From NCBI GenBank assembly GCA_910577275.1, contig CAJTMW010000001.1, positions 62,001 to 126,000 of the forward strand: a stretch of 64,000 bases of DNA. Reading direction: 5' to 3'. A program made the translations under genes and the position numbers. The first letter of the stretch is position 1, and every line of letters starts with the position of its first letter. The notes under the pieces were generated by a model that was not told the origin of the DNA, did not search any database, and worked only from the letters and a program-made list of their open reading frames with translations. This DNA is from an uncultured Lachnospiraceae bacterium (lineage in GTDB: Bacteria; Bacillota; Clostridia; Lachnospirales; Lachnospiraceae). This document shows, piece after piece, positions 15,455-24,951 of the stretch.

Positions 15455-18235
15455 ATGGCACAGACAAAGAAAAGCAGCACAGGGCGAAGCCGCCAGAGCA
15501 GCAAGGGAAAGAGCCGCTCGGGCAGGGCTTATCAGAATAAAAGAACAAGTGAACCAATGGACGTGGCAATCAGAAATGAAATTTTTCTGATTATTTTGTT
15601 TGCGGTTGCCGCCTTTTTATTTGTATGCAATTTTGGCATTGCGGGAGTTGTGGGAAATACCCTCAGTAACGTGATGTTCGGCATTTTCGGCCTGACGGCC
15701 TATGTGATGCCGCTGGTTATTTTCCTTATGATTGCCTTTGGAATGGTAAACAGCGGGAGTCCCATCGCCGCCCGCAAGCTGGTGGCGGGCGTATTGCTGT
15801 TTCTGATTGTGGGAATTGTGTGCGATTTGTTTACGGGCGCGCCCCAGGCGGCGGAAAGCTACCAGATAAAGGAAATCTACACAAGATGCAGCGATGTTCA
15901 CAGCGGCGGCGGCGTAATCGGCGGTTCCCTGGCTTACTTTAGCTGCCGTTTTCTGGGAATGATTGGCACGGTGCTGGTGCTTTTGGTGGCGACCATTATT
16001 GCCATTGTGGTTGTGACGGAAAAATCCTTTGTGTCTGGCGTGAAATCCGGCGGCCGGAAGGTTTACGAGCGTTCCATGGAGGAGCGGGCCTACCGGCAGG
16101 AGCGGGCAAAGGAGCGCAGAGTGCAGCAGGAGGAAGTGCGAAGACGCAAAGAGGAAGAAAAAAAGCAAAGAGCCCTGGAGCGCGAGGACGAAAAGATTCT
16201 CCGTATGGATAAAAAGGTTACCGGAGTGATGTTAGATACCGCGCTGACCGGCAAAGCAGAGGAAAAGAGCAGGGGACGGGACGATTTGCATGAAATCAAC
16301 CTGACTGATTTTGACGAGCAGATAGAGCTGGCGGCGGAAAATCCGGCGCAGGAGGAGATGGGTAAGAGCGAAGCTTTCAATTTTGACAATATCAGGATTA
16401 ACAGCGCTTATCTTGAGGAAGCAGGCTCGGGCACAGAGGGAGACGACGAGCTTTCCGAAATCACAGACGTGTTTGCGTCCATGGAAGAGGAAGGAACCGG
16501 GGCGATTCCCGCTGAGGATTTTGAGGAGCCGGATGACGGGAGCTTCCCGGAGCCGCAGGGCGCTTTCGGAGCAGTATCCGGCGCCGGAAAGCAAGTGGCA
16601 GGATATCCGGCGGCGGGCTTAGGTTCGGGTGGTAAAGCAGCGGCAGCGGCGCCGGGATTAAATCCGGCTGGTAAAACGTCGGCGGTTTCCGCCGGAGGAG
16701 GTTTGGCGCAGAGCGCGGGGGCAGGAAATCCGGCGTCCGGGGCAGGGGCAAAGCCGGTAGTTCCTAAAAAATACATATTTCCGCCTATCAGTAAGCTGGC
16801 GAAAGGGCAAAAGGGCGCCGGCGGCGATTCCGCAAGAGAATTGAAGGAAACGGCACAAAAGCTGCAGCAGACTCTGCAGAATTTTGGTGTGCGCGTAACC
16901 GTCACGGATATCAGCCAGGGTCCGTCTGTTACCCGGTTTGAAATGCAGCCGGAGCAGGGCGTTAAGGTGAGTAAAATCGTAGGGCTTTCCGACGATATCA
17001 AGCTGAATCTGGCGGCTACGGATATTCGTATCGAAGCGCCTATTCCCGGCAAGGCGGCCGTGGGAATCGAGGTGCCTAACAAAGAAAATATGACGGTTGC
17101 TCTCCGGGATTTGATAGAAAGTAAGGAATTTAAGGACTTTCCGTCAAAGCTTGCCTTTGCGGTGGGAAAGGATATCGGCGGCAAGGTGGTGGTGGCGGAT
17201 ATCGCCAAAATGCCCCACATGCTGATTGCCGGCGCAACGGGCTCGGGCAAATCCGTCTGCATCAATACGCTCATAATGAGTATTTTGTATAAGGCCCACC
17301 CCGATGATGTGAAGCTGATTATGGTTGACCCCAAGGTGGTGGAGCTCAGCGTTTATAACGGGATTCCCCATCTTCTGATTCCTGTTGTGACAGACCCCAA
17401 AAAGGCGTCGGGCGCGCTTCAGTGGGGCGTTGCCGAGATGACCGACCGCTACCAGAAGTTTGCCGATTTTAATGTAAGGGATTTAAAGGGTTATAATAAG
17501 AAAGTGGAGGCCATGAAGGATAAGGGGGACGAAAACGCTCCGGCGAAGATGCCCCAGATTGTCATTATCGTGGACGAGCTGGCGGACCTCATGATGGTCT
17601 GCCCCGGAGAAGTGGAGGAGTCTATCTGCCGTCTGGCGCAGCTTGCAAGAGCGGCGGGGATTCATCTGGTGATTGCCACCCAGCGGCCTTCCGTGGACGT
17701 CATCACGGGGCTGATTAAGGCCAATATGCCAAGCCGTGTGGCATTCAGCGTATCCAGCGGCACGGATTCCAGAACCATACTGGATATGGTGGGGGCGGAA
17801 AAGCTTCTTGGAAAGGGCGATATGCTCTTTTATCCCCAGGGCTACACCAAGCCGGCCAGAGTCCAGGGCGCTTTCGTTTCCGACAAGGAAGTGTCGGACG
17901 TGGTGGAGTTTCTCAAGAATCAGACGCTCGGGAATATTTACAGCCCGGATATTCAGGAAAAGATTACCACCATGGGGAGCGGCGCGGGCGCATCCTCCGG
18001 CGACGGCGGGGAGAAGGACCAGTATTTTGTGGAGGCCGCCAGATTTATCATCGAAAAGGACAAGGCTTCTATCGGCATGCTGCAGAGAATGTTTAAGATT
18101 GGCTTTAACAGGGCGGCACGGATTATGGACCAGCTATGCGAGGCCGGCGTGGTAGGCGAGGAGGAGGGGACGAAGCCCCGAAAGGTTTTGATGAGCCAGG
18201 AACAGTTTGAACAGTACATAGAGGAATCATTGTAG
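15455..18235 (+). CDS. spoIIIE: DNA translocase FtsK/SpoIIIE
   Basis: 926 residues. Pumps chromosomal DNA through the septum, into the forespore in spore formers. The basic N-terminus is followed by about four membrane spans (residues 35-200), a long charged then Ala/Gly/Pro-rich linker (about 210-445), and the motor domain with Walker A GATGSGKSVCINTL and Walker B IVIIVDELADLMM. A C-terminal gamma winged helix (about 855-920) contains MLQRMFKIGFNRAARIMDQL and reads orienting DNA sequences. Start ATG 15455 has GGGGGGAG 8 bases upstream. The tepA-spoIIIE pairing argues for the sporulation paralogue, but a housekeeping FtsK cannot be excluded. Confidence 0.93.
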   Translation: MAQTKKSSTGRSRQSSKGKSRSGRAYQNKRTSEPMDVAIRNEIFLIILFAVAAFLFVCNFGIAGVVGNTLSNVMFGIFGLTAYVMPLVIFLMIAFGMVNSGSPIAARKLVAGVLLFLIVGIVCDLFTGAPQAAESYQIKEIYTRCSDVHSGGGVIGGSLAYFSCRFLGMIGTVLVLLVATIIAIVVVTEKSFVSGVKSGGRKVYERSMEERAYRQERAKERRVQQEEVRRRKEEEKKQRALEREDEKILRMDKKVTGVMLDTALTGKAEEKSRGRDDLHEINLTDFDEQIELAAENPAQEEMGKSEAFNFDNIRINSAYLEEAGSGTEGDDELSEITDVFASMEEEGTGAIPAEDFEEPDDGSFPEPQGAFGAVSGAGKQVAGYPAAGLGSGGKAAAAAPGLNPAGKTSAVSAGGGLAQSAGAGNPASGAGAKPVVPKKYIFPPISKLAKGQKGAGGDSARELKETAQKLQQTLQNFGVRVTVTDISQGPSVTRFEMQPEQGVKVSKIVGLSDDIKLNLAATDIRIEAPIPGKAAVGIEVPNKENMTVALRDLIESKEFKDFPSKLAFAVGKDIGGKVVVADIAKMPHMLIAGATGSGKSVCINTLIMSILYKAHPDDVKLIMVDPKVVELSVYNGIPHLLIPVVTDPKKASGALQWGVAEMTDRYQKFADFNVRDLKGYNKKVEAMKDKGDENAPAKMPQIVIIVDELADLMMVCPGEVEESICRLAQLARAAGIHLVIATQRPSVDVITGLIKANMPSRVAFSVSSGTDSRTILDMVGAEKLLGKGDMLFYPQGYTKPARVQGAFVSDKEVSDVVEFLKNQTLGNIYSPDIQEKITTMGSGAGASSGDGGEKDQYFVEAARFIIEKDKASIGMLQRMFKIGFNRAARIMDQLCEAGVVGEEEGTKPRKVLMSQEQFEQYIEESL

Positions 18236-18252
18236 ATTGTGGAGGGCATGGG

Positions 18253-19923
18253 ATGAAAACGGATATTCAAATTGCTCAGGAGGCGGAGCTTTTACCGATT
18301 ACGGAGGTTGCGGCAAAGCTTGGAATTGAGGAAGACGAGCTGGAGCTTTACGGGAAATATAAGGCGAAGCTTTCCGAAGAATATATGGAAAAGCTTTCCG
18401 GGAGACCGGACGGGAAGCTGATTTTAGTGACGGCAATCAATCCAACGCCGGCAGGGGAAGGAAAGACGACTACCAGCGTGGGACTTGGCCAGGCTTTTGG
18501 CGTATTAGGGAAAAAGGCGGTGATTGCCCTGCGGGAGCCCTCCCTAGGCCCCTGCTTTGGCATCAAGGGAGGAGCGGCCGGCGGCGGCTACGCTCAGGTG
18601 GTGCCCATGGAGGACCTGAACCTTCATTTTACGGGGGATTTTCATGCGATTACTTCCGCCAATAATCTGCTGGCGGCGCTTCTTGACAATCATATCCAGC
18701 AGGGGAACGAGTTGGGGATTGATACCCGGCAGGTAGTCTGGAAAAGATGTCTTGACATGAACGACAGGGTTCTGCGCAATGTGGTGGTGGGACTTGGCGC
18801 CAAAGCTGACGGGACTGTCAGGGAGGACCATTTCGTGATTACCGTGGCGTCGGAAATCATGGCGGTTTTATGCCTTGCCTGTGACATGAAGGATTTGAAG
18901 GAGCGGCTTGGCAGAATCGTAGTGGCATATAATTACAAAGGCGAGCCGGTGACTGCCGCGGATTTGCAGGCGGTGGGCGCTATGGCGGCGCTGTTAAAGG
19001 ATGCCATGAAGCCCAATCTGATTCAGACCCTGGAGCATACCCCGGCGCTGGTTCACGGCGGCCCTTTTGCCAATATCGCCCATGGCTGTAATTCCCTGCG
19101 CGCCACAAAGACAGCCCTTAAGATGGCGGATTATGTGATTACCGAGGCGGGCTTCGGCGCCGACCTGGGAGCGGAGAAATTTTTTGATATCAAATGCCGG
19201 ATTGGGAATCTGAAACCCGACGCCGTGGTGCTTGTGGCCACCGTCCGCGCCTTAAAATACAACGGAGGCGTTCCAAAGGCGGAGCTTTCCGGGGAGAATC
19301 TCGACGCGCTGAAAAAGGGCATTGTAAATCTGGAAAAGCATATGGAGAATCTTCAAAAATACGGCGTGCCCGTGGTTGTCACCTTAAACGGCTTTGTCAC
19401 GGACACCCCGGCGGAGATTTCCTTTGTAAAAGAATTCTGCGAGAAGAAGGGCTGTGAGTTCGCCGTCTCCGAGGTCTGGGAGAAGGGCGGAGAGGGAGGA
19501 ACGGCCCTGGCGGAAAAGGTAATTCAGGTTCTGGAAGAGAAAGAGAGCAATTTCAGGGTTTTATATGAGGATAACGTAAGCCTTGAGGAGAAAATTGAAA
19601 CCGTGGCAAAGGAAATTTACGGGGCGGCCGGGGCGGATTATACTCCGCTGGCCCGCAGACAGCTGAAATCCCTTACGGATTTGGGCTTCGGCAACCTGCC
19701 GGTCTGCATGGCAAAAACGCAATATTCCCTTTCCGACGACCCGGCGCTTTTGGGGCGGCCGGAAAATTTCAGAATAAACGTAAGAGAAGCCTATGTCAGC
19801 GCCGGAGCCGGTTTTGTGGTGGTGCTTACCGGAGCCGTTATGACCATGCCGGGGCTTCCCAAAAATCCGGCGGCCTTTGCCATTGACGTTGACGACGAGG
19901 GCGTGATTACGGGGCTGTTTTAA
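18253..19923 (+). CDS. fhs: Formate-tetrahydrofolate ligase
   Basis: 556 residues, the family length. Makes 10-formyl-THF from formate, THF and ATP. The nucleotide-binding loop is PTPAGEGKTTTSVGLGQAF near residues 64-83; other family segments are EPSLGPCFGIKGGAAGGG and the GFGADLGAEKFFDIKCR loop. ATG 18253 follows GGAGGGCATGGG. It is directly followed by folD (15 bases), forming a one-carbon folate pair useful for purines and, in acetogens, for the methyl branch. No other acetogenesis gene is seen here. Confidence 0.97.
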   Translation: MKTDIQIAQEAELLPITEVAAKLGIEEDELELYGKYKAKLSEEYMEKLSGRPDGKLILVTAINPTPAGEGKTTTSVGLGQAFGVLGKKAVIALREPSLGPCFGIKGGAAGGGYAQVVPMEDLNLHFTGDFHAITSANNLLAALLDNHIQQGNELGIDTRQVVWKRCLDMNDRVLRNVVVGLGAKADGTVREDHFVITVASEIMAVLCLACDMKDLKERLGRIVVAYNYKGEPVTAADLQAVGAMAALLKDAMKPNLIQTLEHTPALVHGGPFANIAHGCNSLRATKTALKMADYVITEAGFGADLGAEKFFDIKCRIGNLKPDAVVLVATVRALKYNGGVPKAELSGENLDALKKGIVNLEKHMENLQKYGVPVVVTLNGFVTDTPAEISFVKEFCEKKGCEFAVSEVWEKGGEGGTALAEKVIQVLEEKESNFRVLYEDNVSLEEKIETVAKEIYGAAGADYTPLARRQLKSLTDLGFGNLPVCMAKTQYSLSDDPALLGRPENFRINVREAYVSAGAGFVVVLTGAVMTMPGLPKNPAAFAIDVDDEGVITGLF

Positions 19924-19938
19924 GGAAGGAATGAATTT

Positions 19939-20781
19939 ATGGCAATGATAATTGACGGTAAGGAGATTTCCTTACAGGTAAAGGATGAAATAAAGAAAAA
20001 GGTGGAGGCTCTTAAGGGAGAGGGTAAAAAGATAACCCTTGCCGTGATTCAGGTCGGAGACAACCCGGCCTCCACCGTTTATGTGAGAAATAAAAAGCGC
20101 GGCTGCGAGTATACCGGTATCCGTTCCCTTTCCTATGAGCTTTCCGGCGACGCCGCCGAGGAGGAGCTTCTTGCCCTTGTGGAGGAACTGAATGAAAGGG
20201 AGGATGTAAACGGCATCTTAGTGCAGCTTCCATTGCCGCCCCATATGAATGAGGACAGAGTGATAAGCGCGATTTCACCGCTTAAGGATGTGGACGGCTT
20301 TCATCCTCAGAATGTGGGAAATCTGTGTATCGGCCGTCCGGGATTTGTATCCTGCACGCCCCTTGGAATTATCCAGCTCCTGAAAAGAAGCGGTATTTCC
20401 ATAGAAGGGAAAAAATGCGTGGTGCTTGGCAGAAGCAACATTGTGGGAAAGCCCATGGCCCTTTTACTGCTTCGGGAAAATGCAACCGTCACCATTGCCC
20501 ACTCTAAGACTCAAAATTTAAAAGAAGTAACGCGGGAAGCGGACATTTTGATTGTGGCGGTGGGACGGGCTAAAATGATTACCGGGGAGTATGTAAAAGA
20601 GGGCGCGGTAGTTATTGACGTTGGCATTAACAGAGATGAGAATAACAAATTGTGCGGGGATGTTGATTTTGATACGGTGGAGCCTTTGTGCAGCGCCATC
20701 ACCCCGGTTCCGGGAGGCGTGGGCCCCATGACCATTGCCATGCTTCTCCATAACTGTTTAGAATCCGTAGAAAGAGAATAA
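19939..20781 (+). CDS. folD: Methylene-THF dehydrogenase / methenyl-THF cyclohydrolase
   Basis: 280 residues. Interconverts methylene-, methenyl- and 10-formyl-THF with NAD(P). YVRNKKRGCEYTGI carries the catalytic Lys and QLPLPPHM the folate-site residues. VLGRSNIVGKPMALLLL and TPVPGGVGPMTIAMLL are the nucleotide-binding and C-terminal signatures. It sits 15 bases after fhs with GGAAGGAATG as ribosome site, and one base before the next gene. Confidence 0.97.
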   Translation: MAMIIDGKEISLQVKDEIKKKVEALKGEGKKITLAVIQVGDNPASTVYVRNKKRGCEYTGIRSLSYELSGDAAEEELLALVEELNEREDVNGILVQLPLPPHMNEDRVISAISPLKDVDGFHPQNVGNLCIGRPGFVSCTPLGIIQLLKRSGISIEGKKCVVLGRSNIVGKPMALLLLRENATVTIAHSKTQNLKEVTREADILIVAVGRAKMITGEYVKEGAVVIDVGINRDENNKLCGDVDFDTVEPLCSAITPVPGGVGPMTIAMLLHNCLESVERE

Positions 20782-20782
20782 T

Positions 20783-22273
20783 ATGAAGTGTCCTAATTGT
20801 GGATGTGAAATAAAAGAGGGCCATCTTTACTGCGAAACCTGCGGGACGGAAATCCAGATGGTTCCCGATTTCGAGCCTGAAATTGAAAACAGCATAATGG
20901 AGACGCTCTCTAATCTGGCGGAAGGAATCAGAGGGAAGAACCGGGCGGAAAAATTCCAAAAGGGGAAAAACGCCCGGAACAGGAAGGACGGGAAAGTGGC
21001 GGGAGAGACGGATGAAAGCCGCGGGCTGCCGGTAGAAAACCGGTGGAAGGACAGAAAATGGGTGCTTGTCAGCCTGGTTACTTTCATTGTTGCCACACTG
21101 GTTATTGTTTTTGCGGCTGTGTATATGTACCGCGGGTATTCCGTCCCTTACCAGACCCGGAGAGCCAGAGCGTATGCGGAAAGCGGCGATTATGCAAAAG
21201 CAATTGAATGTCTGGAAAGAGCCAGAGGGCTCCGCAGCGATATTGCGGAGCTGGTTTTGCTGGAAGCGGATTACTGCTACCAGTCGGGGGATAAGGAGAG
21301 GGCTGCGGATATTCTTTTAACCCTTGTGGGGAAGGAATATCTTGAGTATGAAGACAAAGAAAAATTATATGAAAGAATTATAGATATTTATAACGAAGAA
21401 GACAGATATGAGGATATCAACGAGCTGCTCATTTCCTGTACAGACAGTGAGATTGTCAACCATTTTCAGCAGTTTCTGGCGCTTCCGCCAGAATTCGGGT
21501 ATGAATCGGGAAGCTATGACGAGGTCGTTACGTTAACGCTCAGCGCCAATACCGCCGGAACGATTTACTATACCCTGGACGGGAGCGAACCGGATGAGAG
21601 GAGCCGGATTTACACAGCGCCGTTGCTTTTGGAATCCGGCGATTATCAGGTTACGGCTGTTTTTATCAATGAGTATGGAATCAGAAGCGACTCGGCAAGA
21701 AACTGGTACGTGATTAACCTTTCCGTGCCCGACGCGCCGGAGGTTCCCGTTGCCAGCGGAGATTACGACACGCCGGTTAAAATCGAGGTGATTGTGCCGG
21801 AAGGAGGAACCGTATACTATACCACAAACGGCGCCACGCCCGACGCCTACAGCCAGCAGTATACAGGCCCCATAGCAATGCCTTTGGGGAGAACCAATTT
21901 CAAATTTGTGGCGATTTCAGAGGAGGGTGTTTCCAGCGAAATTGTAAACCGCAGCTATTCTCTCACCCTGGATACGGATATCACAGTGACAAGGGCGGTG
22001 AATATCATTGTGGACGCGCTGTATAGACGGAGAGTGCTGTCGGATTTGCAGGGGCATTCCTATGGAATAGAGGGAAAATATGTATTTAAGTATGATTCTA
22101 TTGTGGAAATTCCCAATTTAGGTTATTATTATATTTTGAATGAGTACGTGGAGGATAACAGTGGAAATCAGACAAAGACGGAGCGTCTTTACGCGGTGGA
22201 GGTAAATACGGGTGCGCCCAACCGCCTGATTTATGATGAAAACGGAAAGATGGGATTAATTCCCCTGAACTAA
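20783..22273 (+). CDS. Zinc-ribbon, TPR and chitobiase-C-domain membrane protein
   Basis: 496 residues. The N-terminal zinc ribbon uses CPNC (C3, C6) and CETC (C17, C20). A charged linker is followed by one membrane span near 92-115. TPR-like helices (about 125-225) include AKAIECLERA and YQSGDKERAADIL. Two beta domains of the chitobiase C-terminal type follow, each with the repeat core TIYYTLDGSEPD or TVYYTTNGATPD. The zinc ribbon would be cytoplasmic and the rest outside. It is co-directional with folD at one base, probably only transcriptionally linked. The role is unknown; an envelope or scaffold function is a guess. Confidence 0.85.
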   Translation: MKCPNCGCEIKEGHLYCETCGTEIQMVPDFEPEIENSIMETLSNLAEGIRGKNRAEKFQKGKNARNRKDGKVAGETDESRGLPVENRWKDRKWVLVSLVTFIVATLVIVFAAVYMYRGYSVPYQTRRARAYAESGDYAKAIECLERARGLRSDIAELVLLEADYCYQSGDKERAADILLTLVGKEYLEYEDKEKLYERIIDIYNEEDRYEDINELLISCTDSEIVNHFQQFLALPPEFGYESGSYDEVVTLTLSANTAGTIYYTLDGSEPDERSRIYTAPLLLESGDYQVTAVFINEYGIRSDSARNWYVINLSVPDAPEVPVASGDYDTPVKIEVIVPEGGTVYYTTNGATPDAYSQQYTGPIAMPLGRTNFKFVAISEEGVSSEIVNRSYSLTLDTDITVTRAVNIIVDALYRRRVLSDLQGHSYGIEGKYVFKYDSIVEIPNLGYYYILNEYVEDNSGNQTKTERLYAVEVNTGAPNRLIYDENGKMGLIPLN

Positions 22274-22302
22274 AAATCTATTAAATTTATAAGGAGCAGG
22301 AA

Positions 22303-23190
22303 ATGTATAAGATAGTAGAAGCAAAAGAGCTTGCCGCCAATATTTATTATATGGTGGTGGAAGCAAAACGAGTGGCGAAATCATGTGAACCCGGGCAGTT
22401 TGTAATTGTCAGAACCGACGAAGACGGAGAGCGTATCCCTCTGACCATCTGCGATTATGACAGGGAAAAGGGGACGATAACGATAGTGTTCCAAATCGTG
22501 GGAGCGGCGACCCAGAGGATGTCCGCCTTGAAGGCCGGGGATGCCTTTCATGATTTTGTCGGGCCTTTAGGATGCCCGTCGGAATTTATCTCGGAGGATT
22601 TGGAAGTATTAAAAAAGAAGAAAATGCTGTTTGTGGCCGGCGGCGTGGGGACTGCGCCGGTATATCCCCAGGTGAAATGGCTCCATGAAAGGGGAATCGA
22701 CGCAGATGTGATTGTGGGCGCCAAGACGAAAGACCTTCTGATTCTCGAGGAGGAGATGAAGGAGGCTGCCGGCAATCTTTACATAACAACGGACGACGGT
22801 TCTTATGGGAGAAGCGGAATGGTGACACAGACCATCACGGATTTGGTAAACGAGGGAAAGCGCTACGATGTGTGCGTTGCCATCGGCCCTATGATTATGA
22901 TGAAATTTGTCTGCAAGCTGACCAAAGAGTTAGAACTGCCCACCATTGTCAGCTTAAATCCCATTATGGTGGATGGCACAGGCATGTGCGGAGCCTGCCG
23001 TGTGACGGTAGGCGGAAAAGTAAAATTTGCCTGTGTGGACGGGCCGGAGTTTGACGGTCATCAGGTGAATTTTGACGAGGCCATGCAGCGTCAGCAGATT
23101 TATAAAACAGCCGAGGGCAGAGCTTTCCTCAAAGAAAAGGAGGGGGATACCCACCATGGAGGCTGTGGAAATTGCGGAGGTGACAAATGA
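22303..23190 (+). CDS. nfnA: NADH-dependent ferredoxin:NADP oxidoreductase, small subunit
   Basis: 295 residues. A ferredoxin-NADP reductase-type module: FAD domain with PLTICDYD, an NAD domain opening with FVAGGVGTAPVYPQ, and a [2Fe-2S] region with C229, C232 and C244 in MCGACRVTVGGKVKFAC. Family members are annotated as sulfide/dihydroorotate dehydrogenase-like proteins, and PyrK is a shorter relative. Overlap with the NfnB-like gene by ATGA identifies this as NfnA of the bifurcating complex. That complex couples NADH and reduced ferredoxin to reduce 2 NADP. The C-terminal tail is Gly/Cys-rich (GGCGNCGG). ATG follows AAGGAGCAGG. Confidence 0.9.
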   Translation: MYKIVEAKELAANIYYMVVEAKRVAKSCEPGQFVIVRTDEDGERIPLTICDYDREKGTITIVFQIVGAATQRMSALKAGDAFHDFVGPLGCPSEFISEDLEVLKKKKMLFVAGGVGTAPVYPQVKWLHERGIDADVIVGAKTKDLLILEEEMKEAAGNLYITTDDGSYGRSGMVTQTITDLVNEGKRYDVCVAIGPMIMMKFVCKLTKELELPTIVSLNPIMVDGTGMCGACRVTVGGKVKFACVDGPEFDGHQVNFDEAMQRQQIYKTAEGRAFLKEKEGDTHHGGCGNCGGDK

Positions 23191-24578
23191 TGGATGTATT
23201 AAAGAAGGTTCCGGTAAGAGAGCAGGATGCGAAGGTGCGTGCCGCCAATTTTGAGGAGGTATGCCTTGGTTATAATATGGAAGAAGCGATGGAAGAAGCG
23301 GAAAGATGCATTAACTGCAAAAATGCACAGTGCGTCAAAGGCTGTCCGGTGGCTATTGATATTCCCGGCTTCATACAGAAGGTAAAGGAAGGCGATGTGG
23401 AGGCAGCCTATCAGGTAATCAGCGAGGCGTCCTCACTTCCGGCGGTGTGCGGGCGGGTGTGCCCCCAGGAAAGCCAGTGCGAGGGGAAATGTATCCGCGG
23501 AATCAAGGGAGAGCCCATTTCCATCGGAAAGCTGGAGCGTTTTGTGGCGGACTGGGCAGGTGAAAAAGGAATTAAGCCTCAGTGCAGCGCGGAGAAAAAC
23601 GGGAAAAAGGTTGCCGTAATCGGTTCCGGCCCGGCAGGACTTTCCTGTGCGGGAGATTTGGCAAAGCTTGGATATGAGGTGACGATTTTTGAAGCCCTCC
23701 ACGAGCCGGGCGGCGTGCTGGTATACGGAATTCCAGAATTCCGTCTTCCCAAGAGCGCGGTTGTGGCGAAGGAAATTGAAAACGTAAAGTCCTTAGGCGT
23801 TAAGATAGAGACAAACGTGGTGGTGGGGAAATCCGTTACCATCGACGGGCTGCTGGAGGAAGAAGGCTTCGACGCGGTATTTATCGGTTCCGGCGCGGGC
23901 CTTCCCAAATTCATGGGGATTCCCGGCGAGCAGGCAAACGGCGTGTTTTCTGCAAACGAATATCTGACCAGAAGCAATCTCATGAAGGCCTTTGACGAGA
24001 AGTCGCCTACACCGATTATGCGCGGCAAAAAGGTTGCGGTGGTAGGCGGCGGAAATGTGGCGATGGACGCCGCAAGAACGGCGCTCCGCCTTGGCGCCGA
24101 GGTACATATCGTATACAGAAGGAGCGAGGAAGAGCTTCCGGCCCGTGTGGAGGAGGTGCACCACGCAAAAGAGGAAGGGATTATTTTTGACCTTCTCACC
24201 AATCCGGTGGAGATTCTTGCCGATGAAAAAGGATGGGTAAAGGGCATGACCTGTATCAGGATGGAGCTTGGAGAGCCTGACGCCTCCGGCAGAAGGCGTC
24301 CTGTGGAGGTGCCCGGCTCCGAGTTTACGATTGATGTGGACACGGTTATCATGTCCCTGGGAACATCTCCCAATCCGCTGATTTCCTCCACAACGGAAGG
24401 ACTTGAGGTAAACAAGTGGAAATGCATTGTTGCGGATGAAGAATACGGAAAGACCACCAAGGAAGGGGTATACGCCGGCGGAGACGCGGTTACGGGCGCG
24501 GCTACCGTTATCCTTGCAATGGGCGCCGGAAGAGCGGGAGCGAAAGGGATTGACGAGTATCTGAGAGGGGGAAAATAG
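23187..24578 (+). CDS. nfnB: NADPH-dependent glutamate synthase-like subunit, NfnB
   Basis: 463 residues. The N-terminal domain binds two [4Fe-4S] clusters: C41, C44, C49, C53 and C88, C92, C98, C102. Then come an FAD site VIGSGPAGLSCAGDLAKLGY (about 147-166) and an NADP site VAVVGGGNVAMDAARTALRLGA. The same fold is annotated as glutamate synthase small chain, but no large glutamate synthase subunit is nearby and the ATGA overlap with nfnA points to NfnAB. The enzyme is cytoplasmic and would link the NADPH from isocitrate dehydrogenase with ferredoxin and NADH. It ends 24 bases before palindromic element copy 2. Confidence 0.92.
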   Translation: MMDVLKKVPVREQDAKVRAANFEEVCLGYNMEEAMEEAERCINCKNAQCVKGCPVAIDIPGFIQKVKEGDVEAAYQVISEASSLPAVCGRVCPQESQCEGKCIRGIKGEPISIGKLERFVADWAGEKGIKPQCSAEKNGKKVAVIGSGPAGLSCAGDLAKLGYEVTIFEALHEPGGVLVYGIPEFRLPKSAVVAKEIENVKSLGVKIETNVVVGKSVTIDGLLEEEGFDAVFIGSGAGLPKFMGIPGEQANGVFSANEYLTRSNLMKAFDEKSPTPIMRGKKVAVVGGGNVAMDAARTALRLGAEVHIVYRRSEEELPARVEEVHHAKEEGIIFDLLTNPVEILADEKGWVKGMTCIRMELGEPDASGRRRPVEVPGSEFTIDVDTVIMSLGTSPNPLISSTTEGLEVNKWKCIVADEEYGKTTKEGVYAGGDAVTGAATVILAMGAGRAGAKGIDEYLRGGK

Positions 24579-24602
24579 GGAGAAGGTGCGGAGAGATGCG
24601 GA

Positions 24603-24756
24603 GGGACGCTCAAATGAGGGGAAGTATCCTTCGTCGCCGCGCTCTCGCTCTATAAAAACGTAGCGGATGCTAAGTTCGCGGGCTGCATGGCAGCCCGCTT
24701 ACTAAGCACCGACGTTTTTATAAGGGCTCCTTAAGGATACTTCCTCTCATTTGAGC
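24603..24756. repeat. Large palindromic element, copy 2
   Basis: A complete copy. The outer stem 24608-24631 pairs with 24733-24756 over 24 bases with only one G-T wobble. The core stem is TATAAAAACGT (24651-24661) with ACGTTTTTATA (24712-24722). The tip hairpin is GCGGGCTGC, ATG, GCAGCCCGC. Unpaired conserved strips are CGTCGCCGCGCTCTCGCTC on the left and AGGGCTCCTT on the right. In the tip stem an A:T pair of copy 1 is G:C here, a compensatory change. It may terminate nfnB. Confidence 0.9.
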
Positions 24757-24951
24757 CGTTCATCGGCAAAGCTCCTGTAAGTCAAATGTATCAAACAAAG
24801 TTTGTATTGCTCCGCATCCGCCTGACTCATTGCTCGCGGGAATAATGTCGGCGCTTTCTTATTGTCTATGGCTGGTTACTTTTTAGCAGTCGGCTGGCTT
24901 CACGTAGCTGGCTGTTTTTGAACGGGATTGTGTTTGTGGAGGCGAGAGACA
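24757..24951. other. Spacer between palindromic elements 2 and 3
   Basis: 195 bases between the two inverted elements. I found no convincing reading frame, promoter or RNA gene here. Part of the 638-base gene-free gap between nfnB and the MORN protein. Confidence 0.6.
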
